Below, piece after piece: positions 52,176-60,131 of a stretch of 64,000 nucleotides of DNA. The notes below the pieces were generated by a model, which had not been told where the DNA came from, did not search any database, and was given only the letters and a program-made list of their open reading frames with translations. Positions within the stretch are counted from its first letter, which is position 1. The number at the start of each line of letters is the position of its first letter. Source of the stretch: a virus; the IMG/VR virus record IMGVR_UViG_3300008448_000066, positions 1-64,000 of that record, one strand, 5' to 3'. Both the position numbers and the translations under genes were made by a program.

Positions 52176-54500
52176 ATGGCATACAATTATAATAAAGGTA
52201 CACAAGTAGTTGGTGACATAGTTGGTGCTGATGATTCTAATAGAGATACAAAAATTGATTTTGCAGATAACCAAATAAATCTACAAACTGCTGGTTCTAC
52301 TGTAATAGCGGTTAAGTCATCAACTGTAGAGATAACAGGTTCTTTAGTAATAACTGAAGCATCTACTACAAGAAACAATTTGGGACTTGGCGATATAGTA
52401 ACTCAAAATTCAAGTTCAGTAACAATTGCTGGTGGCACAATAAACAATACTACAATTGGAGCTACCTCACAAAATTCTGGTAAGTTTACCACCTTGTCTG
52501 CTTCATCAAATTTAAATGTAGCTGGTAATACTGTTCTTGATGGTGCTTTATTTTTTTATGGTAACGGCATTTTTGGCGATGATTCTTCTGATAACATAAC
52601 TGTAAATGCAAGAATAACTGGTTCTTTATTTGCTATTAATGGTGGAGCAATAAACAATACAACTATTGGTAACATAACTCCTTCTACAGCAAACTTTACA
52701 CAACTAACTGGTTCTAATGTTTTAGTTGGTTCAACAAGTACAAGCAATATTACTCTTGGTGGTATTTTATATTCAAACAAAACAGGCTCTGCAACAGCAC
52801 AAGCAACAAATCCAATTGGTTTATTTTTTAAATCAGATGGTACAATAGCTTATGTTGCAGATATTACTACAAATAAAGTTTTTCAGTATACACTCTCAAC
52901 AGCGTGGGACGTATCAACAATGTCCTATGCAAGTAAGACAGCCTCAGTGGCGACCGAAGAATCTGCATTGCAAGACATATTTATTCATCCAGACGGAACT
53001 TATCTTTATGCAATTGGAACTACTGGCGATGATGTGAATCAATATACTCTTTCAACACCTTGGGACATATCAACAGCTACATTTTTTGGTTCATCATCAG
53101 CAAACGGATCTGAAGCAACACCAACTGGTTTATTTTTCAAACCAGACGGAACAAGTGTTTTTATAGTAGGTTCAACAACAGACACTGTTAGACAACACGT
53201 ACTTGGAACTGCTTGGGACGTTAGAACAATGTCTGTTTCTGCTTTAAACAGTTATTCTGTTAGTGCTCAAGAAGGTAGTCCTTCTGGTGTTTCCTTTTCA
53301 TCTGATGGTAAGAAAATGTTCTTAGTTGGTGGAACAGTAGGTGTTAGAACTGTGTATGAATATTTGTTGCCTACTGCTTGGAATTTAAGTTCCATATCAA
53401 AAGTAGTACCACACGACTTGTCAAGCACTGCTTTGTTATCAAACTCTGTTATTACTTGTTTATTTTTAAAAGAAGATGGAACAAGCTTTTATGTCATAAA
53501 TAACATCGGTGACACAGTAATACAATATCAAACAATAACAAGTTCTTTTCAAGTTTATGATGCTCCTATTCAATTAGTAGAAGGAATGACTGCGTTTGGA
53601 GCAGTTGCAGCACCCTCAATATCTACTACAACATTGAAAGCAAGTGCTGCCACATTTAATACTATTTCCAATACATCAACAATAACTTCTGTTGGAACTA
53701 TATCTGGCTCTTCTACTTTATTAGTTGGTGGAGCCATAACTGGTTCTAATGCTTTATTGTCTGGTGCTTTAACGATTAGACAGCAAGATTCTTCAAATGG
53801 ATTTGGTGTTAGATTTTTTCAAACTGGTTCTACCACAAATCATTGGGATATTTATATAAATGCTAACAACGATTTAAGATTTTTATATAATGATAATTTA
53901 TCCTTTGGTGGATTCTTGGATGATGCAGCAAACGTAGCTGCCATTGACTTCACAGGACAACACAGAAATATTGTTGATGTTACAGAACAAAATAGTTTAC
54001 AAGATAAAATTGGTATGATTGTTGTTTCTGCTGGAAGTTATATAAATTCTGATATGACACAAAAACCAAGTATAAACGAATCTTTGCCAACAATTAAACT
54101 ATCTTCTCAAAGAAATGAAAAATCTGTATGGGGTGTTGTATCAAACTTAGAAGATCCAAATGATCTAAGTAGACAGTATAGAATTGGTATATTCGTTTCA
54201 GTTCTTCCAAAGCAAGCAAATGATGATAATCGCGTTGTAGTTAATTCTATTGGCGAAGGTGCTATTTGGGTATGTAATGCAAACGGGAACCTTCAGAACG
54301 GAGATTATATAACAACTTGTGAAGTTCCCGGCCTTGGAATGAAGCAAGATAGTGAGTTTTTGGCTAACTATACAGTAGCAAAGATTACACAAGACTGTGA
54401 TTTTGATTTAAATAATTCAAATTATGATTGCGTAGAATTCGTTCACAACGGTACGACATACAGAAAAGCTTTCGTTGGCTGCACATATCATTGTGGATAA
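52176..54500 (+). CDS. Tail fibre/adhesin E with five-bladed propeller-like repeats
   Basis: 774 residues. N-terminal attachment segment ('YNYNKGTQVVGDIVGADDSN') and shaft repeats resemble fibres A-D. Residues about 214-461 hold five repeats of 51-56 residues: 'LFFKSDGT-x-A-Y-V', 'IFIHPDGTYLYAIG', 'LFFKPDGTSVFIVG', 'VSFSSDGKKMFLVG', 'LFLKEDGTSFYVIN', each followed by 'QYTLST-(A/P)-WD-(I/V)-ST'. The C-terminal part has 'VVVNSIGEGAIWVCNANGNL', 'GDYITTCEVPGLGMKQ' and 'NYTVAKITQDCDF', a terminal domain I recall from other phage and large-virus fibres. The propeller repeats match those in the giant baseplate protein. Likely receptor-binding adhesin. Confidence 0.75.
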   Translation: MAYNYNKGTQVVGDIVGADDSNRDTKIDFADNQINLQTAGSTVIAVKSSTVEITGSLVITEASTTRNNLGLGDIVTQNSSSVTIAGGTINNTTIGATSQNSGKFTTLSASSNLNVAGNTVLDGALFFYGNGIFGDDSSDNITVNARITGSLFAINGGAINNTTIGNITPSTANFTQLTGSNVLVGSTSTSNITLGGILYSNKTGSATAQATNPIGLFFKSDGTIAYVADITTNKVFQYTLSTAWDVSTMSYASKTASVATEESALQDIFIHPDGTYLYAIGTTGDDVNQYTLSTPWDISTATFFGSSSANGSEATPTGLFFKPDGTSVFIVGSTTDTVRQHVLGTAWDVRTMSVSALNSYSVSAQEGSPSGVSFSSDGKKMFLVGGTVGVRTVYEYLLPTAWNLSSISKVVPHDLSSTALLSNSVITCLFLKEDGTSFYVINNIGDTVIQYQTITSSFQVYDAPIQLVEGMTAFGAVAAPSISTTTLKASAATFNTISNTSTITSVGTISGSSTLLVGGAITGSNALLSGALTIRQQDSSNGFGVRFFQTGSTTNHWDIYINANNDLRFLYNDNLSFGGFLDDAANVAAIDFTGQHRNIVDVTEQNSLQDKIGMIVVSAGSYINSDMTQKPSINESLPTIKLSSQRNEKSVWGVVSNLEDPNDLSRQYRIGIFVSVLPKQANDDNRVVVNSIGEGAIWVCNANGNLQNGDYITTCEVPGLGMKQDSEFLANYTVAKITQDCDFDLNNSNYDCVEFVHNGTTYRKAFVGCTYHCG
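52810..53560 (+). repeat. Propeller-type DGT/PWD tandem repeats
   Basis: Five coding repeats of about 155-165 bases with conserved DG(T/K) and (P/A)W(D/N) codons. The same unit occurs in the giant protein at about 10590-11330 and 12405-13240. Confidence 0.75.
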
Positions 54501-54543
54501 AACATAATATATTGAATATTTGGGATTTTTCTAAATATCCCCA

Positions 54544-54551
54544 CTATTTAT
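54544..54551 (+). promoter_or_regulatory. CTATTTAT candidate late promoter element
   Basis: Exact CTATTTAT 33 bases before the scaffold ATG at 54585; GGAG follows. Likely drives scaffold and capsid genes. Confidence 0.6.
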
Positions 54552-54584
54552 TTTTGATTACATATCATTATTGGAGTATTATTA

Positions 54585-55649
54585 ATGTCTTCTCTTCTAG
54601 AACAAGCAATCGTTGATGCAAAGGCTCTTAAAGAAGCAGCTTATAAAAACGCAGAAACAGCAGTATTAGAAAAATATTCTGTTGAAATAAAAGATGCACT
54701 CAAAGCATTGCTAGAACAAGAAGAACCATTAGATCCAAATACTCCAGCAGCACAACCCGGTTCGGCAACTTCTTCTGCAATTACTGGTGAAGATCCAATA
54801 CAAGGTGTACCATCTGCAACAACAGATAACGAAAAGCTTTGTCAATGTCCAGATGAAGAAGAGAAGGTTGAAATTGATCTTGATAAGCTTGCAGCCGCTG
54901 TAAGTACAGAAGAAGAAGATATGGGTGGTCCCGGTAATTCTGCTTCAATGAGTAGAGAAGAAGATTTGTTTCCAGCACTTTCAGAAAACATTTACAAGAT
55001 TGATACTTCCGTATTGAAAGAAGAAGTAGAACTTGAGTTTGATAAGAGTGAATTGCTATCGGTTCTAGAAGAAGAAACAGAATTTCATCTTGATCATAAT
55101 CCACATTACAAAGGCAATAGCTGGTCGCTCGGCGGTGGTGTTACCAATCACGACGAAGATAATCTAAAGCTTGCCAAACTTTCCAAGGGTCTTAAACAAA
55201 AAAATCAAGAAGTTGAGAAACTTGTAAAAGACAATGAAGAACTTAATGAAAAAATTTCAGAGCTTACTGCAATAGCAGAGGCTCTAGCCAATAAGGTTGA
55301 GAAGTACCAAGACGTAGTTCCAGCCCTAAAGGAAAAGCTTGACGCATTTGCTTTGTCTAACGCCAAGCTTCTTTATACAAATCGCGTATTAAGCAATGGC
55401 TCCTTGAATGAGCGACAAAAATCTAAACTTGTCGAAACGCTTAGTAACGCTAAAACACCAGACGAGGCAAAAACAATCTTTGAAACACTTCAAAGTTCCG
55501 TGCAAGGTGCAGTTGTTTCAACATCACCAAAATCATTGAGCGAAGCAGTAACAAAGAATGTTTTAACTTCCATTCCTAGAAGAGAACAAGAAGTTGTTCA
55601 AGTTCCACTTCTTGAAAGAATGCAGATTTTAGCAGGTATTAAAAAATAA
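54585..55649 (+). CDS. gp22: Prohead scaffold protein, gp22-like
   Basis: 354 residues, acidic and mostly helical, directly before the major capsid gene as in T4 (gp22 then gp23). A Pro/Ala/Thr linker (about 50-85), an acidic middle and a long coiled coil (about 200-270, 'KGLKQKNQEVEKLVKDNEEL' and following) are seen. The C-terminal 'NAKLLYTNRVLSNGSLNERQ' and 'VETLSNAKTPDEAKTIFETL' is a motif I recall from scaffold proteins of aquatic T4-like phages. Many (L/I)-x-E sites ('VLEEE', 'LLEQE', 'IAEAL') fit destruction by the prohead protease. GGAG precedes ATG. Confidence 0.78.
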   Translation: MSSLLEQAIVDAKALKEAAYKNAETAVLEKYSVEIKDALKALLEQEEPLDPNTPAAQPGSATSSAITGEDPIQGVPSATTDNEKLCQCPDEEEKVEIDLDKLAAAVSTEEEDMGGPGNSASMSREEDLFPALSENIYKIDTSVLKEEVELEFDKSELLSVLEEETEFHLDHNPHYKGNSWSLGGGVTNHDEDNLKLAKLSKGLKQKNQEVEKLVKDNEELNEKISELTAIAEALANKVEKYQDVVPALKEKLDAFALSNAKLLYTNRVLSNGSLNERQKSKLVETLSNAKTPDEAKTIFETLQSSVQGAVVSTSPKSLSEAVTKNVLTSIPRREQEVVQVPLLERMQILAGIKK

Positions 55650-55667
55650 CATTTAAGGAGTTATAAT

Positions 55668-57359
55668 ATGTCAATCGTACAAAAACTAACAGAAGGCATG
55701 GTAGAACGTGACCTTCAAAAAGAGGGTGCAGCCCTCCTCGCTAAGTGGGAAAAGACCGGCCTCCTAGAAGGTATCGGTGATGACCGCAAGCGTTCCTCAA
55801 TGGCTCGTCTTCTTGAGAATCAAGCCAAGGAACTTCTTCGTGAGTCTTCAACAATGGCAGCAGGCGACGTAGAAGGTTTTGCTTCAGTAGCATTCCCAAT
55901 CGTCCGTCGTGTATTCGCTCAACTCGTTGCTAATGATCTCGTATCAGTACAACCAATGAGCCTTCCATCTGGTCTAATCTTCTTCCTAGACTTCCAATAC
56001 ACCAATACTAAACTTGGCGCAACTGCTGGTGATTCACCATATGCCCAAGGCATTGTTGGTCGTCAAGTAACAGGCGGTGTTAGTCTTAACAACGCAAACA
56101 TTGAAAAAGGCTTTTACAGCTTTAACAATGGTTATACATCACCAACTGGTTCATTCACCACAACTGTTACGAACGTACTTTCACCAACCCAAGTATCTTC
56201 ATTAACAGAAGCACAAAAAGCTTATATCCGTTGGGATCAAGATGTTCTTGATCTTTCATCTGGTTATGTTCAAGTACTTGATGTTGCTCTTTCATCAACT
56301 GATTGGGCAAAAGTCAATAGACAAAACTTTGTTGCTTTCAAGCTTGTTGAAGGAACTTCTGGGCACCTTTCTGGTGCCGCACCAGTTCGTCGTCTTACAG
56401 ACGCAACATCAGCAGCTTACACAGCTCGTTTTGTAGTTTACAAAGATACCTCATTCAGCTCTGTCGCTGCTGGTACATTAAGCGTTGAAGCACCAATTGT
56501 TGATGCCTTCACAACTTCACCAGCTGGTGTTGATGCTCTAGGAGCCATTGCAGGTACAAACACTTGGGGTTTGGAAGCAACTGCCGATATCCCAGAGATT
56601 GATATCAAGGTTGAATCAATCAGCGTAACTGCTATCACCAAGAAACTCAAGGCCAAGTGGTCACCAGAATTGGGTCAAGACCTCAACGCATACCACAACT
56701 TGGATGCAGAAGTTGAGCTTACCTCAATTCTTTCAGAGCACGTAGCTCTTGAAATCGACCGTGAAATCCTTGAGGATCTAGTCAAGGGTGCAACCGCTGG
56801 TACATTCTACTGGTCACGTTCACCCGGCTTGTTCGTCAATAAGACCACAGGTTTAGAGATTGGTGCATCAGCCAAGGCTCCAGACTTCACTGGTACAGTC
56901 TCAATGTGGTATGAAACCCTCATTGAAACCATCAATGACGTATCAGCCCAAATCCACAGAAAGACTCTCCGTGGTGGCGCAAACTTCATCGTTTGCGGTC
57001 CAGAAGTTGCCAACATTCTTGAGTTTACCTCTGGCTTCCGTGCCAAGGTAACTCACGATGACGAGAAGGGTGAAATCGGCGCAGTTAACGTAGGTTCAAT
57101 CTCAAAGAAGTTTGACGTATACGTTGCAGCTGACTTCCTCCGTAACGTAATCCTCGTCGGTCGTAAGGGTAACTCCTTCCTAGAAAGCGGCTACGTTTAT
57201 GCTCCATATGTACCACTACAAATCACTCCAACCATCTTTGGTCAAGAGGACTTTGTACCACGTAAGGGCGTAATGACCCGTTACGCCAAGAAGATGGTCA
57301 GACCAGATATGTACGGTCTTGTCATCGTTCGTGGCCTCCTCGGTGAGAGTGGCGCATAA
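55668..57359 (+). CDS. gp23: Major capsid protein, gp23-like
   Basis: 563 residues (T4 gp23 is 521). The sequence 'AAGDVEGFASVAFPIVRRVF' and 'LVANDLVSVQPMSLPSGLIF' matches gp23 'AAG...GPAVMGMVRRAIPNLIAFDICGVQPMNSPTGQVF'. Later parts ('ALEIDREILEDL', 'NFIVCGPEVANILE', 'LVGRKGNSFLESGYVYAPYV', 'MTRYAKKMVRPDMYG') also fit. Likely maturation cleavage is after 'ELLRE' at residue 59, close to T4's residue 65; the removed delta piece has further LxE sites. AAGGAG precedes ATG. The codon choice is visibly more GC-rich than in neighbours, consistent with very high expression. Confidence 0.96.
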   Translation: MSIVQKLTEGMVERDLQKEGAALLAKWEKTGLLEGIGDDRKRSSMARLLENQAKELLRESSTMAAGDVEGFASVAFPIVRRVFAQLVANDLVSVQPMSLPSGLIFFLDFQYTNTKLGATAGDSPYAQGIVGRQVTGGVSLNNANIEKGFYSFNNGYTSPTGSFTTTVTNVLSPTQVSSLTEAQKAYIRWDQDVLDLSSGYVQVLDVALSSTDWAKVNRQNFVAFKLVEGTSGHLSGAAPVRRLTDATSAAYTARFVVYKDTSFSSVAAGTLSVEAPIVDAFTTSPAGVDALGAIAGTNTWGLEATADIPEIDIKVESISVTAITKKLKAKWSPELGQDLNAYHNLDAEVELTSILSEHVALEIDREILEDLVKGATAGTFYWSRSPGLFVNKTTGLEIGASAKAPDFTGTVSMWYETLIETINDVSAQIHRKTLRGGANFIVCGPEVANILEFTSGFRAKVTHDDEKGEIGAVNVGSISKKFDVYVAADFLRNVILVGRKGNSFLESGYVYAPYVPLQITPTIFGQEDFVPRKGVMTRYAKKMVRPDMYGLVIVRGLLGESGA

Positions 57360-57382
57360 TCTATCTTAGATAGATAAACAAG

Positions 57383-57410
57383 CCCCCGATTAGAAATAAT
57401 CGGGGGTTTT
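57383..57410 (+). terminator. Rho-independent terminator after major capsid gene
   Basis: CCCCCGATTA (57383-57392), GAAA tetraloop, TAATCGGGGG (57397-57406), then TTTT. Perfect ten-base stem. Confidence 0.93.
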
Positions 57411-57423
57411 GTTTTGTTTGTTA

Positions 57424-57431
57424 CTATTTAT
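57424..57431 (+). promoter_or_regulatory. CTATTTAT candidate late promoter element
   Basis: Exact CTATTTAT 53 bases before the ATG at 57485, right after the capsid terminator; GGAGG lies before the ATG. Confidence 0.6.
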
Positions 57432-57484
57432 AAATGATATTGGTTTTAAACCAAATTTAAACAACAATTGGAGGATTTTATAAA

Positions 57485-57889
57485 ATGGCTGGTAAACTTT
57501 CTGTAGCTAGAATGAAGGCTCTTCTCTCTGGCAATTCAATGACTTCTGTTTCTACTACTGGTGATTCTACTGTCGGTTCTGGTTTGGTTCTTAGCGATGT
57601 TGGAACAGTAGCTGCTGCTGGTACAACAATCTCTAATGCCGGTTCTGTTACAACACACGTTACAATTGTAACTGCTGCTGATGGTACAAAGGGTGTTAAA
57701 CTTCCAACAGGTGCAACAACTGGTGAAGTTTATGTTGTTGGAAATCACGCCGCCGCAATATTAAAACTATATGCCACAAGCGAAACGCTTAATGGTATTG
57801 CTGGTGCAACTGGTCTATCTGTTAGTGGTTCTGCTGCTGCTCTTTGTGTAAAGAGTGGAGATTCAACTTGGACAGTTGTACTTCCATAG
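57485..57889 (+). CDS. Probable capsid decoration or small virion beta protein
   Basis: 134 residues, one of the most Ala/Gly/Thr/Ser/Val-rich in the window, with its own promoter element, strong ribosome site (GGAGG) and terminator, as expected for an abundant virion protein. The second half, 'KGVKLPTGATTGEVYVVGN', 'LKLYATSETLNGIAGATGLS', 'ALCVKSGDSTWTVVLP', has the same order of features as the fibre-tip module (LP-x-G-strand, 'TLNG' in place of 'TIDG', final W). Position between the major capsid and neck genes favours a head decoration protein. Inference only. Confidence 0.55.
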   Translation: MAGKLSVARMKALLSGNSMTSVSTTGDSTVGSGLVLSDVGTVAAAGTTISNAGSVTTHVTIVTAADGTKGVKLPTGATTGEVYVVGNHAAAILKLYATSETLNGIAGATGLSVSGSAAALCVKSGDSTWTVVLP

Positions 57890-57915
57890 TATCTGATTAG
57901 TTTAATGATAAGAAG

Positions 57916-57937
57916 CCCTCCAATAAAGGAGGGTTTT
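57916..57937 (+). terminator. Rho-independent terminator
   Basis: CCCTCC (57916-57921), loop AATAAA, GGAGGG (57928-57933), TTTT. Six-base stem with T-run after the small virion gene. Confidence 0.85.
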
Positions 57938-57950
57938 CTTTTGTTGTTAA

Positions 57951-57958
57951 CTATTTAC
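57951..57958 (+). promoter_or_regulatory. CTATTTA(C) candidate late promoter element
   Basis: CTATTTAC 22 bases before the preferred ATG at 57981 (only one base before the less likely ATG at 57960). Confidence 0.5.
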
Positions 57959-57980
57959 AATGACAAGGAGTATCTTCTTA

Positions 57981-59252
57981 ATGGCAGTTCCCACACTTAT
58001 TCCTGCAAGCACTTTAAGTGCTGTAGTTCTTCCAGTTACGGGAAGCCCATCAGAAGTTACACAATATTTACCATTTGCAGTTTATTCTGGTTCAACAGCG
58101 TTTCTATCTGGTGCTGCTGATCAAGTTGCGTATGTTTATAAGAAATTAGGTGGTGATGTATTAGATATTGAATTAACTGTAGGTAATGTTTATGCAGCTT
58201 ATGAAGAAGCAGTATTAGAATACTCTTACCTTATCAATCTTCATCAATCTCAAAACGCTATTTCATCAATGCTTGGTAAAACAACTGGTTCGTTTGATCA
58301 AAACGGAGAGTTAACCAACGACATAGGTGGAAGAGCGGAACTAGCTTATCCAAAGTTTAATGTTAATATAACAAGAAGAGTTGGTGATGCATTTGCCGAA
58401 GAAGCAGCAATAGGAATGAATTCACGTATTTATTCAGCTTCTATTCCTATAACAGATGAAGTTCAAGATTATGATTTATTGGCTATTGTACATTCGGCTT
58501 CTGTTAATAATTACGATCCAGCGACAGGCGGACCCGTTCCTTACTCTGGTTCAGTCGGAGATAAGAAAATAACTGTTAGAAGATTGTATTACAGAACACC
58601 AGCTTCAATGTGGAGATTCTTTGGATATTATGGTGGCCTTAACGTAATTGGAAATCTTTCAACTTATGGTCAATATGCTGATGACAGTACGTTTGAAGTT
58701 ATACCAGCTTGGCACAACAAACTTCAAGCAATGGCTTATGAAACTTCAATCTATACAAGAAACTCCCACTATTCATTTGAAGTTATAAACAATAAACTGA
58801 GAATATTCCCAGTTCCCAATTCGTTTACTCCAAGATACTTCTGGTTTGACTTTAGCTTTGATGAAGATCCTTGGGTTCAAAAGGCAAACGAAAACGATGG
58901 AACAAAAGGTGTTAATAATATAAACACACTTCCATTTGCCAATATACCATATGAGAACATTAACTCAATAGGCAAGCAATGGATTAGAAGATTCTGTCTT
59001 GCTCTTTGCAAAGAAATACTTGGACAAATACGTTCTAAGTTTGCAACCATACCAATACCCGGTGAGTCTGTAACTCTAAATGGATCAGCTTTAATTAGCG
59101 AAGGTAAAGAGCAGCAAAAGGAATTAAGAGAAGAACTCAAGACAATGCTTGATAAGGTTACTTACTCTAAGATTCTTGAGCAAACAGCAGCAGATTCTGA
59201 GAACTCACAGAAGGTTGATAGTAAAGTACCATTCAATATATTTGTAGGATAA
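57981..59252 (+). CDS. Probable neck/head-completion protein
   Basis: 423 residues from MAVPTLIPASTL. The upstream ATG at 57960 would add seven residues, but AAGGAG (57965-57970) lies between the two ATGs with a ten-base spacer to 57981, so that start is chosen. Content: an N-terminal 'DVLDIELTVGNVYAAYEEAV' helix, 'VRRLYYRTPASMWRFFGYYG', and 'PRYFWFDFSFDEDPWVQ'. The gene lies between capsid and gp15/gp18/gp19-type genes, where T4 has gp13 and gp14, so a head-completion or connector protein is likely. The sequence family is not certain. Confidence 0.6.
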   Translation: MAVPTLIPASTLSAVVLPVTGSPSEVTQYLPFAVYSGSTAFLSGAADQVAYVYKKLGGDVLDIELTVGNVYAAYEEAVLEYSYLINLHQSQNAISSMLGKTTGSFDQNGELTNDIGGRAELAYPKFNVNITRRVGDAFAEEAAIGMNSRIYSASIPITDEVQDYDLLAIVHSASVNNYDPATGGPVPYSGSVGDKKITVRRLYYRTPASMWRFFGYYGGLNVIGNLSTYGQYADDSTFEVIPAWHNKLQAMAYETSIYTRNSHYSFEVINNKLRIFPVPNSFTPRYFWFDFSFDEDPWVQKANENDGTKGVNNINTLPFANIPYENINSIGKQWIRRFCLALCKEILGQIRSKFATIPIPGESVTLNGSALISEGKEQQKELREELKTMLDKVTYSKILEQTAADSENSQKVDSKVPFNIFVG

Positions 59253-59253
59253 T

Positions 59254-60051
59254 ATGGAAAAACAACTAGAATCATACACTAACAATATAGAAAACATAGA
59301 TATCGCTTTGTTTGAATGGGTTAATGAAATAGTTGACGTTCATTCATACACACAAGAAGGCTGGAAGAAAGTACCAATAGTTTGGCTATCAGCCGAAAGA
59401 GCCTTTCAACTTAAAGCAGATAAAGATATTAGAGATTCTTCTGGTATGGTTAAGTTACCAATCATAACAATTGACAGAACTTCGATAAATAAAGATCCAA
59501 CAAAGCGTGGTGCTTTTCCAGCCAATTTACTTCCAGTAAATGATGAAAAAGGTGGAGTTGTTGAAGTCTCAAGAAAAATCAATCAAGATAAAAGCAACAA
59601 CTTTACAACCGCTACAGTAGCAAGAAGTAGGTTCTCATTAAGAGATCCAAGAGCAATAAAGAAAACTGTATATCAAACTTCCTCTATTCCAGTTCCAATT
59701 CATTTATCTGTCACATATTCTTTGAATATAAAAACAGAGTTTATGCAACAAATGAATCAAATAATCCAACCATTCTTTACTGTAACGAATAATTCCAGAC
59801 ACTTTGTTTTTACTTCAAAAGACAAGCATAAGATTGAAGGTTTTATCAAGGGCGACTTTGGTACTACAAGTAATGCTAATAACTTATCAGAAGAAAGAAA
59901 ACTATATACTTCAAAGATTGAGATTGAAGTATTAGGAAGAATCATTGGTGCTGCTGAGAATCAAGTTACTCCACGACTTGCTGTTAGAGAAAATGTAGTA
60001 GAAGTGAAGATAACGGGCGAAAGAACCATATTTAACAATAATAACGAATAA
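59254..60051 (+). CDS. Probable tail-terminator/sheath stabiliser, gp15-like
   Basis: 265 residues, near T4 gp15 (272). 'SIPVPIHLSVTYSLNIKTEF' followed by 'MQQMNQIIQPFFTV' is like the strand-helix motif of gp15-type proteins ('P..y.f.l.i.....d..qIieqilpyF.P'). In T4, gp15 caps the tail and stabilises the contracted sheath. It is followed by sheath and tube genes as in T4 (15, then 18 and 19). AGGA precedes ATG and it begins two bases after the previous stop. Assignment is by motif and order, not certain. Confidence 0.6.
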   Translation: MEKQLESYTNNIENIDIALFEWVNEIVDVHSYTQEGWKKVPIVWLSAERAFQLKADKDIRDSSGMVKLPIITIDRTSINKDPTKRGAFPANLLPVNDEKGGVVEVSRKINQDKSNNFTTATVARSRFSLRDPRAIKKTVYQTSSIPVPIHLSVTYSLNIKTEFMQQMNQIIQPFFTVTNNSRHFVFTSKDKHKIEGFIKGDFGTTSNANNLSEERKLYTSKIEIEVLGRIIGAAENQVTPRLAVRENVVEVKITGERTIFNNNNE

Positions 60052-60084
60052 AGTTAATTCGTTGTCTTTTGATAATCCATACTA

Positions 60085-60092
60085 CTATTTAT
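60085..60092 (+). promoter_or_regulatory. CTATTTAT candidate late promoter element
   Basis: Exact CTATTTAT 39 bases before the sheath ATG at 60132; AGGAG precedes the ATG. Confidence 0.6.
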
Positions 60093-60131
60093 TTATGATT
60101 TTCAATATTTCTGTATTAGGAGTGCTTAAGA

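Noticed and set aside
57960-57962. ATG at 57960 as start of the neck gene
   Set aside because: It has no ribosome site, sits one base after the promoter element, and AAGGAG lies between it and the ATG at 57981, which is the better start.
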